In this document: positions 26,195-38,560 of the stretch, piece after piece
Numbering within the stretch: the first letter of the stretch is position 1
Layout: the number at the start of each line of letters is the position of its first letter
Assembly (NCBI GenBank): GCA_023055505.1
Contig: JALIRH010000050.1
Location: 2,108,001 to 2,172,000, forward strand
Direction: 5' to 3'
Source of the DNA: Callipepla californica brunnescens
Taxonomy: Eukaryota; Chordata; Aves; Galliformes; Odontophoridae
DNA: 64,000 bases
Program-made: the position numbers and the translations under genes
Notes under the pieces: generated by a model
Seen by the model: the letters and a program-made list of their open reading frames with translations, nothing else
The model's database searches: none
What the model was told of the DNA's origin: nothing

Positions 26195-26520
26195 TTTCTT
26201 CATCTTCTGTTTCTTTTATTGCGTCTCATTTTTCCTGTGATACTTTCCTTTCTCTTATTACTGATTAATACTTTCTAGCACTTCTTTTTCTGTCTTTTTT
26301 TTGTATTTTTTGTTTGTTTTGTTTTGTTTTTTTCCCCTATGATTTTGTTTTCATTCTAACTGTAATTTCCCTGTTGGCTTCTCTCTCCTTTCAATTTCAG
26401 TGGTCCTTTCATTAAGAATCTCCCTTCACAATTACCTCCTCTCTTTGTTTCCTGCTTCCTTTTGCTCTTTTTGCTGTGTGGCTAATTTCCTCTTTCTAAA
26501 TTTGATCAGTTTTCTGTCAA
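26195..26520 (+). repeat. Pyrimidine-rich tract with TTTTG/TTTG units
   Basis: An extended C/T-rich region with a TTTG/TTTTG array at about 26300-26330. Near 26400 it ends one sub-tract as TCTCCTTTCAATTTCAG, which would score well as a 3' splice acceptor, with a possible branch point TTCTAAC about 45 nt upstream. No paired donor or clear exon follows, so I treat it as simple sequence. Confidence 0.6.
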
Positions 26521-27225
26521 AAAGGACTTCTGCAGCAGTTATGGTCATAATTCCTTTTCACAAGTGAATAATTTGAGTGCTTTTATTCAAAGGAATATGT
26601 TTTTTTTGTTTTTTTTTTTTTTTGCTATTCTACTAAAAACAAATTAGTGGTTTCTTTTTCTTCAAAACTCTGCTTTTCAATCAACTACAAACAAACATTT
26701 TAGGATTGTAGCTACAATTATTGTCATGACAGAATCTGATATGGTGACAGTAATACCATATAAAGTATGAATATTATATCATAAAGTAGGCCTAAACCTT
26801 TTAGCATAATTTTAAGTCTTTTTCATAACTAGTAATACACATATGCTTTAATCTGTATTGAATTTTCCACTTTAGAGGCAATTATGCAATGTAGTACAGT
26901 GATATGCAACAGTTTTATGTGTTTAAACATAAATACAAAGCAAACTCCAATCTAAATATTTATTAGAGATCCTCCATGTTATCCCATTAGGACAGGCAAT
27001 GTAGGCCAATACATATGAAAATGAAACTTCTTTCACAGAACCTGTTTACAAGACAAAGTTATCCACAGACTCTGAGCACTGAGCATAAATCTGGCTCTGG
27101 ATCATTTCTTTAAAATAATAAATCAAGCTTAGCCCATGGTCTGCGCTGCAGGGTTATCAGCAAGTGAAATGTTGTAAGGTCACCACTTCCTTAAGTAGCA
27201 ACTGTAACAGGGAAGATTTATTGTT

Positions 27226-27227
<2 letters not shown>

Positions 27228-27268
<41 letters not shown>
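27228..27268. repeat. Poly-T run of about 41 bases
   Basis: An uninterrupted T homopolymer. Its true length may differ because of polymerase and assembly slippage. No transcribed unit or retrocopy adjoins it on either side. Confidence 0.95.
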
Positions 27269-27269
<1 letters not shown>

Positions 27270-28331
27270 AGAAAATGGCTTCTTGTCAGTACTCAATCTG
27301 GTTTTCAGTGTGTGTGCAAAGTTTTTTAATAATCAGGATACCTTGGTCTTGGAGCTATGGGATACAGGAACTTCTATTAGAGTTGTAGTTCTAAGCAGAA
27401 TTTTTTAAGGAAATGTCAACAAATATTCTTTAGGCTTTCATATCACAATTTGGACAGCAAGCAGTAGAGGGAACATATATTATTTCTACCTTTGCACTGC
27501 TTTAGAATGCTTGGCACAGGAATATGATATTGTGAAGTGCTATCTTACACACTGAGGGACTCAGAAATTTCTGTTAGAACTTGTTACAAGCCTTATCTTT
27601 GGGGAATATAGAGAAAGAAAAGAAAGACCTGGCTTTATGAGTTAGAGAATATCAATGAACAGCACTGAAATGCAGTCAGTGCAAGAATTGAGAGGATATT
27701 TCCACTTATTTCCACTAGCAACCAAAATAAATTTGTCCATTGAGGAAGAATAGAAAGAAAAAATACAGCAGATATAAATGATTTTCAGTTAGAGATCAGG
27801 GGTAAGTTTCAAATCTCTGAGAACAAGGTTTAGAACTTTTTTTCCACATAGCAGTGTAGGTGGAAATAAAAATGGACAGGTCAGTTAGATTTATAAGCCA
27901 CAGTCGCCTGTGATAACAGAAGATAGGCTCAGATAAGGGAATGATCCCTTCAGCACTTCCTCCAGAACTAATGCAGTGACAGCCATTTACTAAGAATTAA
28001 TCATACTTCCCTCCTCTCTACTCCCTGTTATTCACATCTTAGCTCATTCTTTGCAGTTCACTTTTGGAGACAGTCTTGGTGATCTCTCTCAATTTTTTGA
28101 AGTCCTTTATATTGTGACATAAAATCAATGGACATATATTCCCTCTAAACTTAATAACACTCCTTACCACTTGGATGAGGTTAGTAAGAAGCAGTTTATT
28201 TTGTCTTGCTGCATCACTGAATGGTTTGCAACATTGCCTCCTAGTTCCTGATAGTGCGTGGAAATAGAGCCGAATTCTCATCTCTGTAATGTAGAGTTCA
28301 CTCTACCGCAGCTTGTATTGCCAGATCTTTT

Positions 28332-28356
28332 TTATTTTGTTTTGTTTTGTTTTGTT
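28332..28356. repeat. (TTTTG)n short tandem repeat
   Basis: About five consecutive TTTTG pentamers. Confidence 0.9.
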
Positions 28357-30002
28357 CAGAATGAGATGTTTTATTTTTTGAACTTTGGGTGATTAATTAC
28401 ATCACAGTAGATTAAGGGATTACTTTATTCCTGACTAAGCTGCATTTTCACTGAGGTTTTATAATATGCAGGCAAGCTTTTCTCTACATAAAGCAAGATT
28501 TAGGTACTGTGCCAATATAAGTATTGGGGAACAAATGTTTTCTGTAGCCTGAAATTGAGTTTACAAAAATTTATCAAGAAAGAAACTTTGAAATCTACTT
28601 TCCAAGTGGATGGAAGAGGTTTATGCTGAGTTAATGAAATAGTTTTCAACTTGTGATTAACTTAAATTTAAGTGCTAAAAGAGACTGTTTTACCCAAAGA
28701 AATAAACTAAATCAAATCTACTACTGGAGATGGCACAGACTTGAAAATGAAAAGATATGAAAAAAATGACCATCTTAATTATTCAGACACAGGAAAAGCT
28801 TTTATTTTCTCAATGTGCAAGTAAAAAATTCTGAATAAAATACTGTAGAATCAGTTATAAACAAGCATCTTATACCACAATGTTACTATTCTTCAGAAAA
28901 AATAAAATAAATTAGGAATTTAAAGCTTTTTTGAACTGATCTGGAGAAACATTCTTGTATTCCTTACCAACAATTTTAGGAAAACTTCATGAATTCTAGA
29001 ATACTTGATAAGAACAGCACAGCACTATAGCAGCTCTTGTGGCTGTGAACCTTAAATATACTATTTATCCATGCTTTCTGTTACTTACAGCCTAACCACA
29101 CTAATCCCTGCTGCTACAAAACTTATGTAAAATTTTCTTGATCTTGATCATACGCTGAAAGTCTCCATGATATAGAGAAAAAAATTATACTAGGAGAAAC
29201 AGAATTTCCTGTAGTCAAGTATTTCTAGCATGTAATTCCTGCTGTAAAAAAATTATAAAAAAATAATAATAAAAAAGAAAATTGTTATTTGCTCATATTC
29301 ATTATTTCATTGTTTCTTACATGTATTCATACATGTTCGGTAGAAAACACACTTCCATATTTCATTCTGACTAAGGAGTTGTTCTGAAGGAACTATTAAC
29401 ATTGTTGTAGAGTAACTATACCATCTTTCTCAACTTATATTTCTGATGTGGATCATTCTTTTTGGTTTCCATTGTATTGCCAATGTCAACCATTAAGAAT
29501 TCAGGATTCCGTGAAAGTAATGACACTATATAAAAACAACACATTTTATATCAGATATGTGTTTATTTTCCTTCCTCCTTCTGTGTTTCTGGAATATATT
29601 CATTTCATATTTTTAATCTTGTTCTTAAGTACTGGTATATTTGTGTATCTTTTCACAAAACTGAAGGTGAGAGATCAAGGAGAAGTATTAGTGATAAAGC
29701 AAGGAATTTTTAGACTTTGATAAAATATGGAAGTTTACTAGTGTCACAGCTTGCCATAATCATGTAGCAAACAAACAAAAAAAGAATCTGTAAATAATAT
29801 GATTGAAACATACTGTTTTGGCCATACATATTAACTGGAATGAATGGTTTGAGTCCTTTGCCTATTACAGTGGAAGTAACAGATAATAAAACATTTCTGA
29901 CCTCATTGCATCTGCTACTTCCACCAGGAGACTGTCATTTGTAAGAATGAAATTGTAGGTGAAACCTACTTTGCTAATCTTTCTAATCCTTCTATAAATA
30001 TT

Positions 30003-30032
30003 TTATCCTGTACCATTGTGAGTACAGGATAA
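30003..30032. repeat. Perfect 11-bp hairpin
   Basis: The arms TTATCCTGTAC (30003-30013) and GTACAGGATAA (30022-30032) are exact reverse complements around an 8-nt loop CATTGTGA. A weaker three-pair extension exists after two mismatches. The stem is too short for a typical microRNA precursor. Confidence 0.8.
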
Positions 30033-30794
30033 TTTATATTCACTAATTTAGCATATCTCCACACATACCCAACATATGGCCTCACTGAGTGTGCAACAAG
30101 AATGTTGAAACATGTAAAAACTTAATACACACAAGAGTGTTCTTTATTGCATTCTGTAACAGAAGACAAATGATGGGTTCATCAGAGTTTTACTCATGAC
30201 TACTCTTTGTCAAGTCAACATAGATCAATTTGCAAGGTTTTATTTCAGGAAGGAAGTCACATGAAGATGAAGCCTCCGAAGCATAAAATAGTATAAATCA
30301 ATACCAGGTCAACAAAGAGGTCAAAAATGAATTAAACTGTACTGATAGATATAGAACATATAGATTTTACTGTGTGTCTTAATTTTGACTGAAGCACCAT
30401 TAGCAGCTGTTAATTAATAATGATAAATATTTTCATTGCTGCTGAGGGATAGGAACAGAGCCAAGCCAGGCTACCACGTAGGAACCAGTGGCTTTCTTCA
30501 TGACATAGCAGCAACGGGTGAGGCATAGCCAGGACACCTGGTCTGAATTAGTCCAAGGGTCATTCTATACCATATGACATCATACAGAAGGTCGTAAAGC
30601 TGTGAGGAATTGACTGGATGGTAGTTTGTGTGACTGCAACACTGTCTTGCTAGTAGGGTTGGTGGGCAATTGTATTGTGAGCTTGGCAGTAGTCAGCAAG
30701 TGGTGAGTAATTGCATTGTGGACATATGTAGTTATTGCATTTTTTTGTTTTTCACTTCTGTCTCAGTAACTAGTTTCTATCTCAACTCTACCTA

Positions 30795-31200
30795 AGCTGC
30801 TCCAAAAGTAGTACCTTCTATTTATTTCCATGGAAACCGTATGAAAGAGCACACCACAATTTGGTAGAGCCTACATGCCATACACATAGAAACCTGCACC
30901 AGTGGAGGTCACCCACCACCTCACTGAACTAACCATGTTTGATCTCCATAAACATTCAGCAAACATCAGTGAATGACAGTGGGTGCAATTTCTTTCTGCA
31001 CAGAGGAATTCAATTTCATACACACTTCCATGTCAGATGTCATTCTGTCAAACTGCCCTCTGCTGCTATGTGTAGCACAGCAACAAAACATAAAAGAGTA
31101 TTGGTGGAAAAGTTTAACCTCTGATGCCATCCCGTGGACATCCACCTCTGACATCATGGGCCAACATAATAAAATAGCAGGCATTACTTTCAAAGCAGTC
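30795..31200 (-). mobile_element. Mariner (Galluhop / Mariner1_GG-like) non-autonomous remnant
   Basis: The left end GCTGCTCCAAAAGTAGTACC and the right end GGCATTACTTTCAAAGCAGT are imperfect terminal inverted repeats (about 14 of 21 positions pair). They match the ends I recall for the chicken mariner. A TA dinucleotide precedes the left end at 30793-30794, consistent with the TA target of mariner elements; the right TA has decayed to TT. At about 406 bp it is much shorter than a full mariner (about 1.3 kb). It has lost most of the transposase and would depend on a helper. The transposase remnant lies on the minus strand. Confidence 0.85.
30936..31043 (-). pseudogene. Mariner transposase N-terminal relic
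   Basis: On the minus strand a frame starts with MTSDMEVCMKL near 31043 and continues through an in-frame stop to LLNVYGDQT near 30936. These segments resemble the start of the DNA-binding helix-turn-helix region of Galluhop-type mariner transposases. The catalytic DDD domain is absent because of the internal deletion. The product cannot be functional. Confidence 0.65.
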
Positions 31201-31407
31201 TTTGTTTTTTGTTTCTAATTTTCTTATCCTACTAAGAGGCAGTGAGCAAAAGGCTGTGTGGTACATAGCTGCCTGCCAGGTTAAACATCAGCACCAAGAT
31301 GTTCAAATGTTGTATGCCTATTGTCTTATAGAAATGTTAGTTATATGCCTATATCCATCCCTGTGTATCTTTAAATCTTTAAGTCTGGCCCATTTGAATC
31401 TGCAAAC

Positions 31408-31452
31408 GAAGGGAGATCTTCAAAGATCATCAACCCCGACCCCTCCAGTAGG
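31408..31452 (-). mobile_element. Short CR1 LINE 3' fragment, minus strand
   Basis: The + strand reads GAAGGGAGATCTTCAAAGAT and then CATCAACCCCGACCCCTCC. This resembles the antisense CR1 3' segment GAAGGGACCTTAAAGATCAT followed by CTAGTCCAACCCCCCT. Only about 45 bp match and both ends are lost. Confidence 0.45.
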
Positions 31453-34400
31453 AGATTCTAATTGCAAAAAAAAAAAGACTCCAAGGTCTTCTCCATTGGG
31501 CTTGGAATGTGAAGAGGGTAAATTCTTCACCTCCCCATACAAGTTTAATAGCACATTTTAAAAGTGTAGTTTCCAGGACAACTGCCTTGGGAAGTGGGTT
31601 GTACTCTCTGTTTTACCTGAAAGTAAAATGAAGAGCTAAGGAGTCATTCTCACAATATAATCATTCATTCGCATCTACCTTGAGAATGGGGCAGTACATC
31701 TTGCCCTTTTCTTCTGTTTATTTCAAAGCAGGGTTTGTACATTAAAGGAATATCCTCTAGTCTAAAAACCTGATTTTAATTTCATAGGGAACATAATACA
31801 TAGATGCTCAATAATTAAAAACTCTTGTATATACAGTGATCAAAGGAAATGAATGGGGAAAAATGAATCTATAGAGAACTGTAGCTGAAAAGATATGAAG
31901 ATCTTGCAGATCACACTGCGAACACAAAGACAGGAAGTCATGCCTCACCTTTACCATTTACTTCTGAAACTTTCCCTCACCTGAGAGGCAGAAGTTTTGT
32001 CTCATAATTGCAAGATTTTACTTAAAAACTCTGCGATATCTTGCTGCTGTGGCAGGGAAGACCTCTCAGCTTCTACATCTTGCTGAGTTGTGGGAGTTGA
32101 ATGACCCAGGGAGATCAATCTTTCCTGAATGGCATGACCTCCAGGCTTCCAATGAGCTCAGAACTTAGGCAGATCTTGCATTGTGCAATATTTTGCACTG
32201 ACAGTGGCAGCTGGGTTGCAGGTCAAGGAGGAAGGTTTCTTCCTTTTTAATTCTTTTTTTTCTACATGCTTTCTGTGCTATGTTAGCAGGAAGAAGCCAG
32301 CTGATTTGTTGTAACTTTTTCTTACCTTTGCACCAAGTTTCAGAGCTATCCATGGTGCTGTAGAGCCATTGAATGTAAGCAGAAGTGGGGGACACTGAAG
32401 GAGAGAGCATCTCTGTTTTAAATGGAACTGGTATTTTTAAGAAGTTGTGATATGGTATAAAGTAACATAGTGAATAGTATCTGCCTGTAAAGTAGATCAC
32501 TCATTTTTCTGAGAATGCCAGCAGTCAACGACTTAAGGCTTAATTATGTTATTATTATCTCAAGTTTAAGCAATGTTTCTATCTCATTGAATAAGAGATA
32601 CAGCAAATGTTTGAGACAGTTCATGGAGTCTTGATACTGCCAAATTTGTTAACAATCCCATACTTTCTGTTGTTCAACTACAAACTGTCTATAAGGCTTT
32701 CTTGAGGACTGTGTCTTACATTACTGTTTCAATATTGCATCAAGATATTGAATACACAAATTCATTTCTGCAAAGTACTGAATGAACATCTCCTTAATTA
32801 GCAAATTTATTCAATGTACTGATGCATGTGTTTAATGCTTTTTCTTTAATGGATTTATTTCAAGAATTTAAATCCAATATACAAGTCAGAGAGCACTGAA
32901 GGGACATGTTGCAAATATAACTTATATTTAACTGAAGACTCATTAAAATTGGGTCAGTGCACAGCATAACCAAAATTAAAAAACAGATGTGTATAGAGAT
33001 GTAGGTAATTTCTCTTGTTCTATTGACTTCAAAATATTCAAAATAAAAATATAAGGCAAATTAGTAAAAGATACTGGAAAAAAAGGAACCATGAATAGCA
33101 GTCATTCAGTTTTTAATCCAAAAATTACATCATCTTTCTTTATTTTTTAACTATCAAGAAAATATGAATTACATAGCAGCAAGATAACTTCATTTTTCTG
33201 TTAATTTATAGATTTTAAAAATAAGACACTCTTACTTATAAATCACTAGTAAATAAGCTTTCTTTGTACGTTCTGAGTTCTTATATCACAAGGAAATGCA
33301 TGGAATCAGTAGTTAATGGCTGGTGCAGTGTCCCAGGGATTTTTATTAAAAACATAGGGCTTGAATACTCAGTTCTCTTTTCTGATTTAGGTGAATATAT
33401 TGAATAGTGTTCTCTAATGCTGAAATAACTATGAAAACAAATGTTTAACTTGTTTCCTTTTTTGTTTTGACATTTAATATCAGACATTTTGGATAGTTTC
33501 TCTTTGTAGTTCTTAAGCCTGAACTAGCAAATTCACTCCCAGTGATGGAAGAGAATGTGGACTAGGGCACATGTGAGTTACAACATGGATACTTTTCAAG
33601 AGTAGAAATGGCAGAGAGATTTTATCTGTGTGTACTGTGTATGGATAAATGGATTTCCAAATCTGAACATTAAGGTTCCTGGAAAGGATTTGGAGAAAGA
33701 AGTCCGTTTTTTATGTACATCACATTTTAATTTCTATATGCTTACTTTAAGAAAGAAAGAAACAAACAAAAAAAGCATTTTGACAAATAATCAGCCCAAA
33801 GTTCTTAATTATAACTCATGCTTTATCTTGAAACAAAAAGGACACATCACATATCCTTTTTGAAGAATATTTTCATATACAGTACAATAAATTCTTCATT
33901 TGTTTCTTACTATTAGTAGGAAAAAAGCTTCCTGAATACTTAATATTTGTGAAATTGTGTCTTTGGATCCCTCCTCTAGCATTTAGTATAATATTGCAGA
34001 TGTCAAAGATTTAACTAGTTTAACATCATTCATTTTACCTAACTAATAATATACCTTCAGTCACACTCTCTGTCTCTCATCTGAAGTTGAAAGTATTTTC
34101 ATGCGTCTTCCACTTCTCTGAGTCTTTTTTATATCACTACACATTTAGTCTTTTTATATGCTCTAGATTTTTGTTGCAGAGATTTACGATCCATTTTTAT
34201 TTTGTCATGTTGTATTTTACTTGTTCTTTCACAGGAATTACCATAAATAACAGGGATAATAACCTGAAGTTATAGCAGAGGTTGTTAAAGTTCCTTATCT
34301 TTTCCACCACAGATATACAAAATTTCTCATTCTTTTGTGTGTATTGACCAATGATTAAGCAGACTTTTAGAGTTATGATGGACGGATGAAATAATTTAAT

Positions 34401-37089
34401 TCTTTCTGAAGGTTCTGGGATATACTAACCTAAATGGATTTTTGAGAAAAGCTTTTCCTGGTTGTTCTGTAACTTGTGTGTATTTGTACTTGCAAAGTAA
34501 ATCAGTTTCTCAGCTTCTTAGAATACAGTTTTCATGAAGATGCTTCATTTTCCCCAATAGGATTTTCTACTAGCTACGAGTATAGACTCAAGTACTTTGT
34601 ACTTCTGAATAGCCTATAACAGCCTGCACTGAATGAACTTTTTACAGCAAGTATCACTTGCATCTTGAATTTCTTTGTTTTTGATTTCTGTGTGAGCTAT
34701 AAGAAAAAGGAAAGAAAAAATATATTACTGTGTGGACCAAAGCCCAAAATTAAACCATGTGGAACTGTACTGGCTTCTAACAATCTAGCCACTATTTGTT
34801 GAAGTTGTAAGAATTAAGAATTTGTGTCTTATGTCACATATAAAGCTCCTATAGGCCTATGACATTTAGAAGTGTCTTGATGTAGATTGTAATGACTGCC
34901 AAAATAAAACCTGCAAGTGATAAATGAACAGGTTGCTACTGTGAAAGAGTTTAAAGGTTTAGGACTCCAACTGATAAAACCACCAGAGAGAGTTTGTAGA
35001 AAATTAGTCTCTTCTCACCCTTAATTGCATTATTTAAGTTGAACATTTTCTTCACTGAATGGAGTGCAAATAATAAAACCTTTTTCATTTATTATGCAAA
35101 GTACTTTAAAAACCAAGGATAGAGACTGTAAGTTAGGCTTATTTTATTGAATTAAATAACCAGCGGTCTACAGTGGTGTTCATATTGAAAAGGAAAGCTA
35201 AAAATATACTAATCCAGTGATTTTTAGGCCTTTCTAAAATGGAGAAGATGCACGTATCTTCAGGAAGGTACTTTTAATTTATGTTTTTTTAATGAAACAA
35301 TAAGCATTTGCAATGGAGAAGCAAAAGAGGACTGTCCTGCAAAATGAACTGTCTGGAAATAACAGAACATAGGACTGCAGAGAGACAAGTGAGACTTCTG
35401 TCTTCTGCCTCATTAGTATGATTTTCTCTTCACTAAATTTAAATTTAAAAAAGTGTGATTTTTGAATTATCGTGGAAACTACTTTTGATGGGCTACTGAA
35501 GAAGCTAAAATAGTGCCTTACATAATATTTATAATAAATACAAGCAGGGGTATATTTTTGGAAATGGTTCCAATTACTCCAGGAGAATAAGATTTAATCA
35601 TAATCTTTTTAAACCTAGTGGAAACATGCAAATCAGTTTAACTGTATATCACATTCTTCAGATTTGTTTACATATGAACTTCATTACATTAAGAATACTT
35701 GAATACCAGAAATTGAGGTGCAGTAGGGTTTGGATGGAGTGATGAAACTTTCCTTACCTGTTCAAGTGTAGCATTTTCTCCGATACAAGATCTATGGCAA
35801 CACCTAAGTAGGCAAACTGATGTTGAAGATATTCCAGAACACTGCTGGCTTTTTCACTGGCTGTGGTTATTTAATTTTTTTTATTATTTTTATATAATGG
35901 CTATTTGAGCTAAAGGTAAAAGAAGAAAGCACAAAATAAAAATAGAAACACTTTGTTACCTTTTTTCCTCTTCAGTAATGCTGCTTATTTAATCCTGAAG
36001 GATAAACTGATAACAGAATACTTTATAGAGGAACAGAAATTCTTATCAGGCACAGAGTGGATAAAATTATTGCAGATTGGAACAATATATAGAAAATTCT
36101 CCATAAATTGATTAGTCTCCCTTTTATGTGCCATACCTTGCCCAGCACAAATTCACTTCAATTGATTTCTCTGCAAGTGACATAAAATTATTTATTTTAA
36201 GTTATTGCCTTTCAACGTCACTGTTGGTTTTTGTTCCATTATGTGACGTACAGTCAGTTCCAATTCTTGACCAATTCCTTTTCTGATCATAAAAATATCC
36301 AGATATATTTTTGGAGTGAGATACATTTTGCCATCTAGATAAATTATGATACTGTGAAAGCAGAGAATGGTGTAGAATTAAATGTGCTCAAATAGAAATG
36401 TAGTATCAATCTCTTTTTATTATGAATAGCACCAGAAAAGGCCAATAGCCCTGAAATCAAATGGTACTAACTCTAAAATGAGCAAGACCAGAAAGATGTG
36501 AAGTGTAACAGTTTTTTCACTGATTCAGAAAATGGTTAAACATGGACATTCTGGTCTTGTACTTTTCTTTTGTTGAGAGTTCAGTGCTACCTCTCTGCAG
36601 CTCCTCCTAGTTAAACTCTGATGAACTTAAAGGAAGTTAAAGTTCACAGGTTTTGCCAGAACTGGGAGTGTGTAACACTGCTTATTGCCAAAACTTGTGA
36701 GAAATCAATCTTCTAACTGAGTAGGTATCATTTCATTTCATTTTAGTCCTGATATATATATTCCATTTATAAGTCAGCTTTATCAGCCTCACTATCTCCC
36801 AAATTACCTGTTCCCTGTAAATTTATCAGGTACAGGCAGAAAGCTAACTGTGTGGTTTGTTAATAATTGTGTAAAGGGATGGACAGAATGAAGGGATTTC
36901 AATTTTGATGATTTTTGAAGGGATTCTTAAGGCATGCAGAAATTCATATCTTTACACCTGCTGAGGATAAAAAGAAAGAAAGAAAAAAGCAATGCTTTCT
37001 GTCTGGAGGCTATCACATTCTACTGTGCTAACAGATTCTGTGAACAGCTTAGCTCATAAGCCAAGGTTCAGGCCAAGCCTACAAGTCTT

Positions 37090-37215
37090 GCAATAAAACC
37101 TGTGCTGCCATCCCTGTCAAGAGCCAGCTCGTGCTGCTGGCCACAAAGCCCTGCTCTTGGAAGCCTTCTCCAGGAGTGAGGCTTGTTACTGGGGGCATGA
37201 TGTGCTGGGTTGTTC
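37090..37215. other. Unexplained GC-rich patch
   Basis: A short block richer in G and C (CCAGCTCGTGCTGCTGGCCA near 37125) in an AT-rich background. It shows no CR1, LTR or mariner landmark and no convincing coding frame. Confidence 0.3.
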
Positions 37216-38194
37216 GCTGTGGTTGAGGGTGGATGGCCAAATGTGCCAATGAACTTTAATAGACCTTAATGTAATTTTAATGGGATATTGTAACCTTTTA
37301 ATGAGTTAGCGGTGCAACTGATATACTTGCTCTCTTTTTTTTTCTTTTTTTTTTTTCCCATGAGTAGGCAATGATTTTGATTTAATAGTAATTGTGGACT
37401 ACGTAGAAGTACCACAGCCAGTGCATCATTTTCCCAGGCATTTCTTCTGTGTGTGTTTACAGAGTAAACAGGTATTTTTGTCATCTAAAGTTCTTGACAA
37501 AATGAACTCTTTTTAACTGAGGTTCAGCAAGCACTGCACGATGTACACAGAAAGTCATTTTTCAAATGCATACCCATTTATTTTATTCAGTAGCCTGTTT
37601 TAAAAGAAGGCCATTTAAGCCACTTATTTATAAGTAGACGCTAAACAATGGAAAGAGGCTGTTCATCTTTTCTAGTTGGCTATGGATTTTTCCTGCTCAA
37701 AGAATGGCTGGATGGGACACAGCTAGTGCAGATATCGCCAGGATACCTCCAACAGCTGCCATTGTGCCCCAGGCACAGTGCAGTGGCAACACATGGGTGC
37801 CTGGATGATGTAAACAGACTTTTCAAAGCCATCAGTGTCTGAACTTCTCAATGGCTGAGTAAGGTAACAGGCCATGCGGGTCCATGATCACTAATACCTT
37901 AAAACACAAGAAATCACTGATCACGCATTGCTTATATCTTTGTAGTACTTGCACTTATTTTTTCCTTTCAGTGTGACCTCTAGTGAGGAATTAGAAAGAT
38001 GATGAGTACAGATAGCAAAGCCTCTGGTCAGGGAGGAAATAAACTTTCTGTAGTTCTACGTTGCTCTGCTCCTTTACATTATGAAATTGTTTCTCATGAG
38101 AGAACCAGAAGGAATCTAAGATGTTTTTTGCATGCTGATGTTGTCACTTGCGGGGGTTCTAACAAATCATCTGATTTCTATAACTGAGTATGTC

Positions 38195-38560
38195 TGTGTG
38201 ATTCAGTGTAATTGACAGTGCCAGAAACTAGCCCTGAGCAAATGAAATGCAACACAAAATCTGCTGTAAGCAAATTAATCACAGTCTAAGTGATAGAAAA
38301 CTTACAGTTCATTTCTTTTCGAGGATACATTTGTAACGGAAAAATAATTCTCTTTTCTCTCAAAAGACTGGGAAGGCTGTCAGGCGCTTAGGGGCAGTGG
38401 AAATAAGTAGTTGATGCCTCCCGTAAATAAAGATATGAAATGTTTGTATTTGTGAACAAAGGCCAAAGTAACCTCGTAAATTTAGCTTCCTAGGCTTTGA
38501 CTCATGAGCTTACACCACAGACAAATGGGTCACTGCCCCTGCATGTCTCGTGCAGGCACT
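38195..38560. other. Candidate conserved non-coding element
   Basis: A non-repetitive mixed-composition stretch with retained CpG sites and TAAT-type cores (GCAAATTAATCACAG near 38269). It also has an AP-1-like TGACTCATGAG (38499) and forkhead-like GTAAATAAAG (38423). It resembles cis-regulatory DNA, but only alignment to other birds could show constraint. Confidence 0.18.

Larger units (their letters stand above)
24653..30426. other. Intergenic/intronic DNA with simple repeats
   Basis: No gene is recognised. It contains a pyrimidine-rich stretch (26195-26520), the T41 run at 27228-27268, a TTTTG repeat at 28332-28356 and a short hairpin at 30003-30032. Short open frames, for example 28039-28281 (-) and 29448-29720 (+), lack recognisable domains. 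Confidence 0.55.
30427..31290 (+). mobile_element. ERVL-type LTR interrupted by a mariner element
   Basis: This is a diverged, probably 5'-truncated relative of the LTR at 2464. The left part carries GTCCAAGGGTCATTCTATAC and then CATATGACATCAT (about 30551-30583), and later GTTGGTGGGCAATTGTATTG (about 30659) and TCTATCTCAACTC (about 30776). The right part resumes at about 31201 with AGAGGCAGTGAGCAAAAGGC, GCTGTGTGGTACATAGCTGC and CCTGCCAGGTTAAAC. These are sequential pieces of the family's U3, R and U5. Between them lies the 406-bp mariner remnant. The left end is approximate, and no flanking viral genes or target duplications are visible. Confidence 0.8.

Noticed and set aside
30003..30032. 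microRNA precursor
   Set aside because: The continuous stem is only 11 bp and the extension is poor, so it is too short for a canonical precursor.
31202..31561. 119-codon + frame starting within the LTR
   Set aside because: It crosses the LTR end, a CR1 scrap and an A run, so it is a composite of unrelated pieces.
32165..32500. 111-codon minus frame
   Set aside because: Contains a lysine-rich run from a T-rich stretch and no recognisable domain; probably chance.
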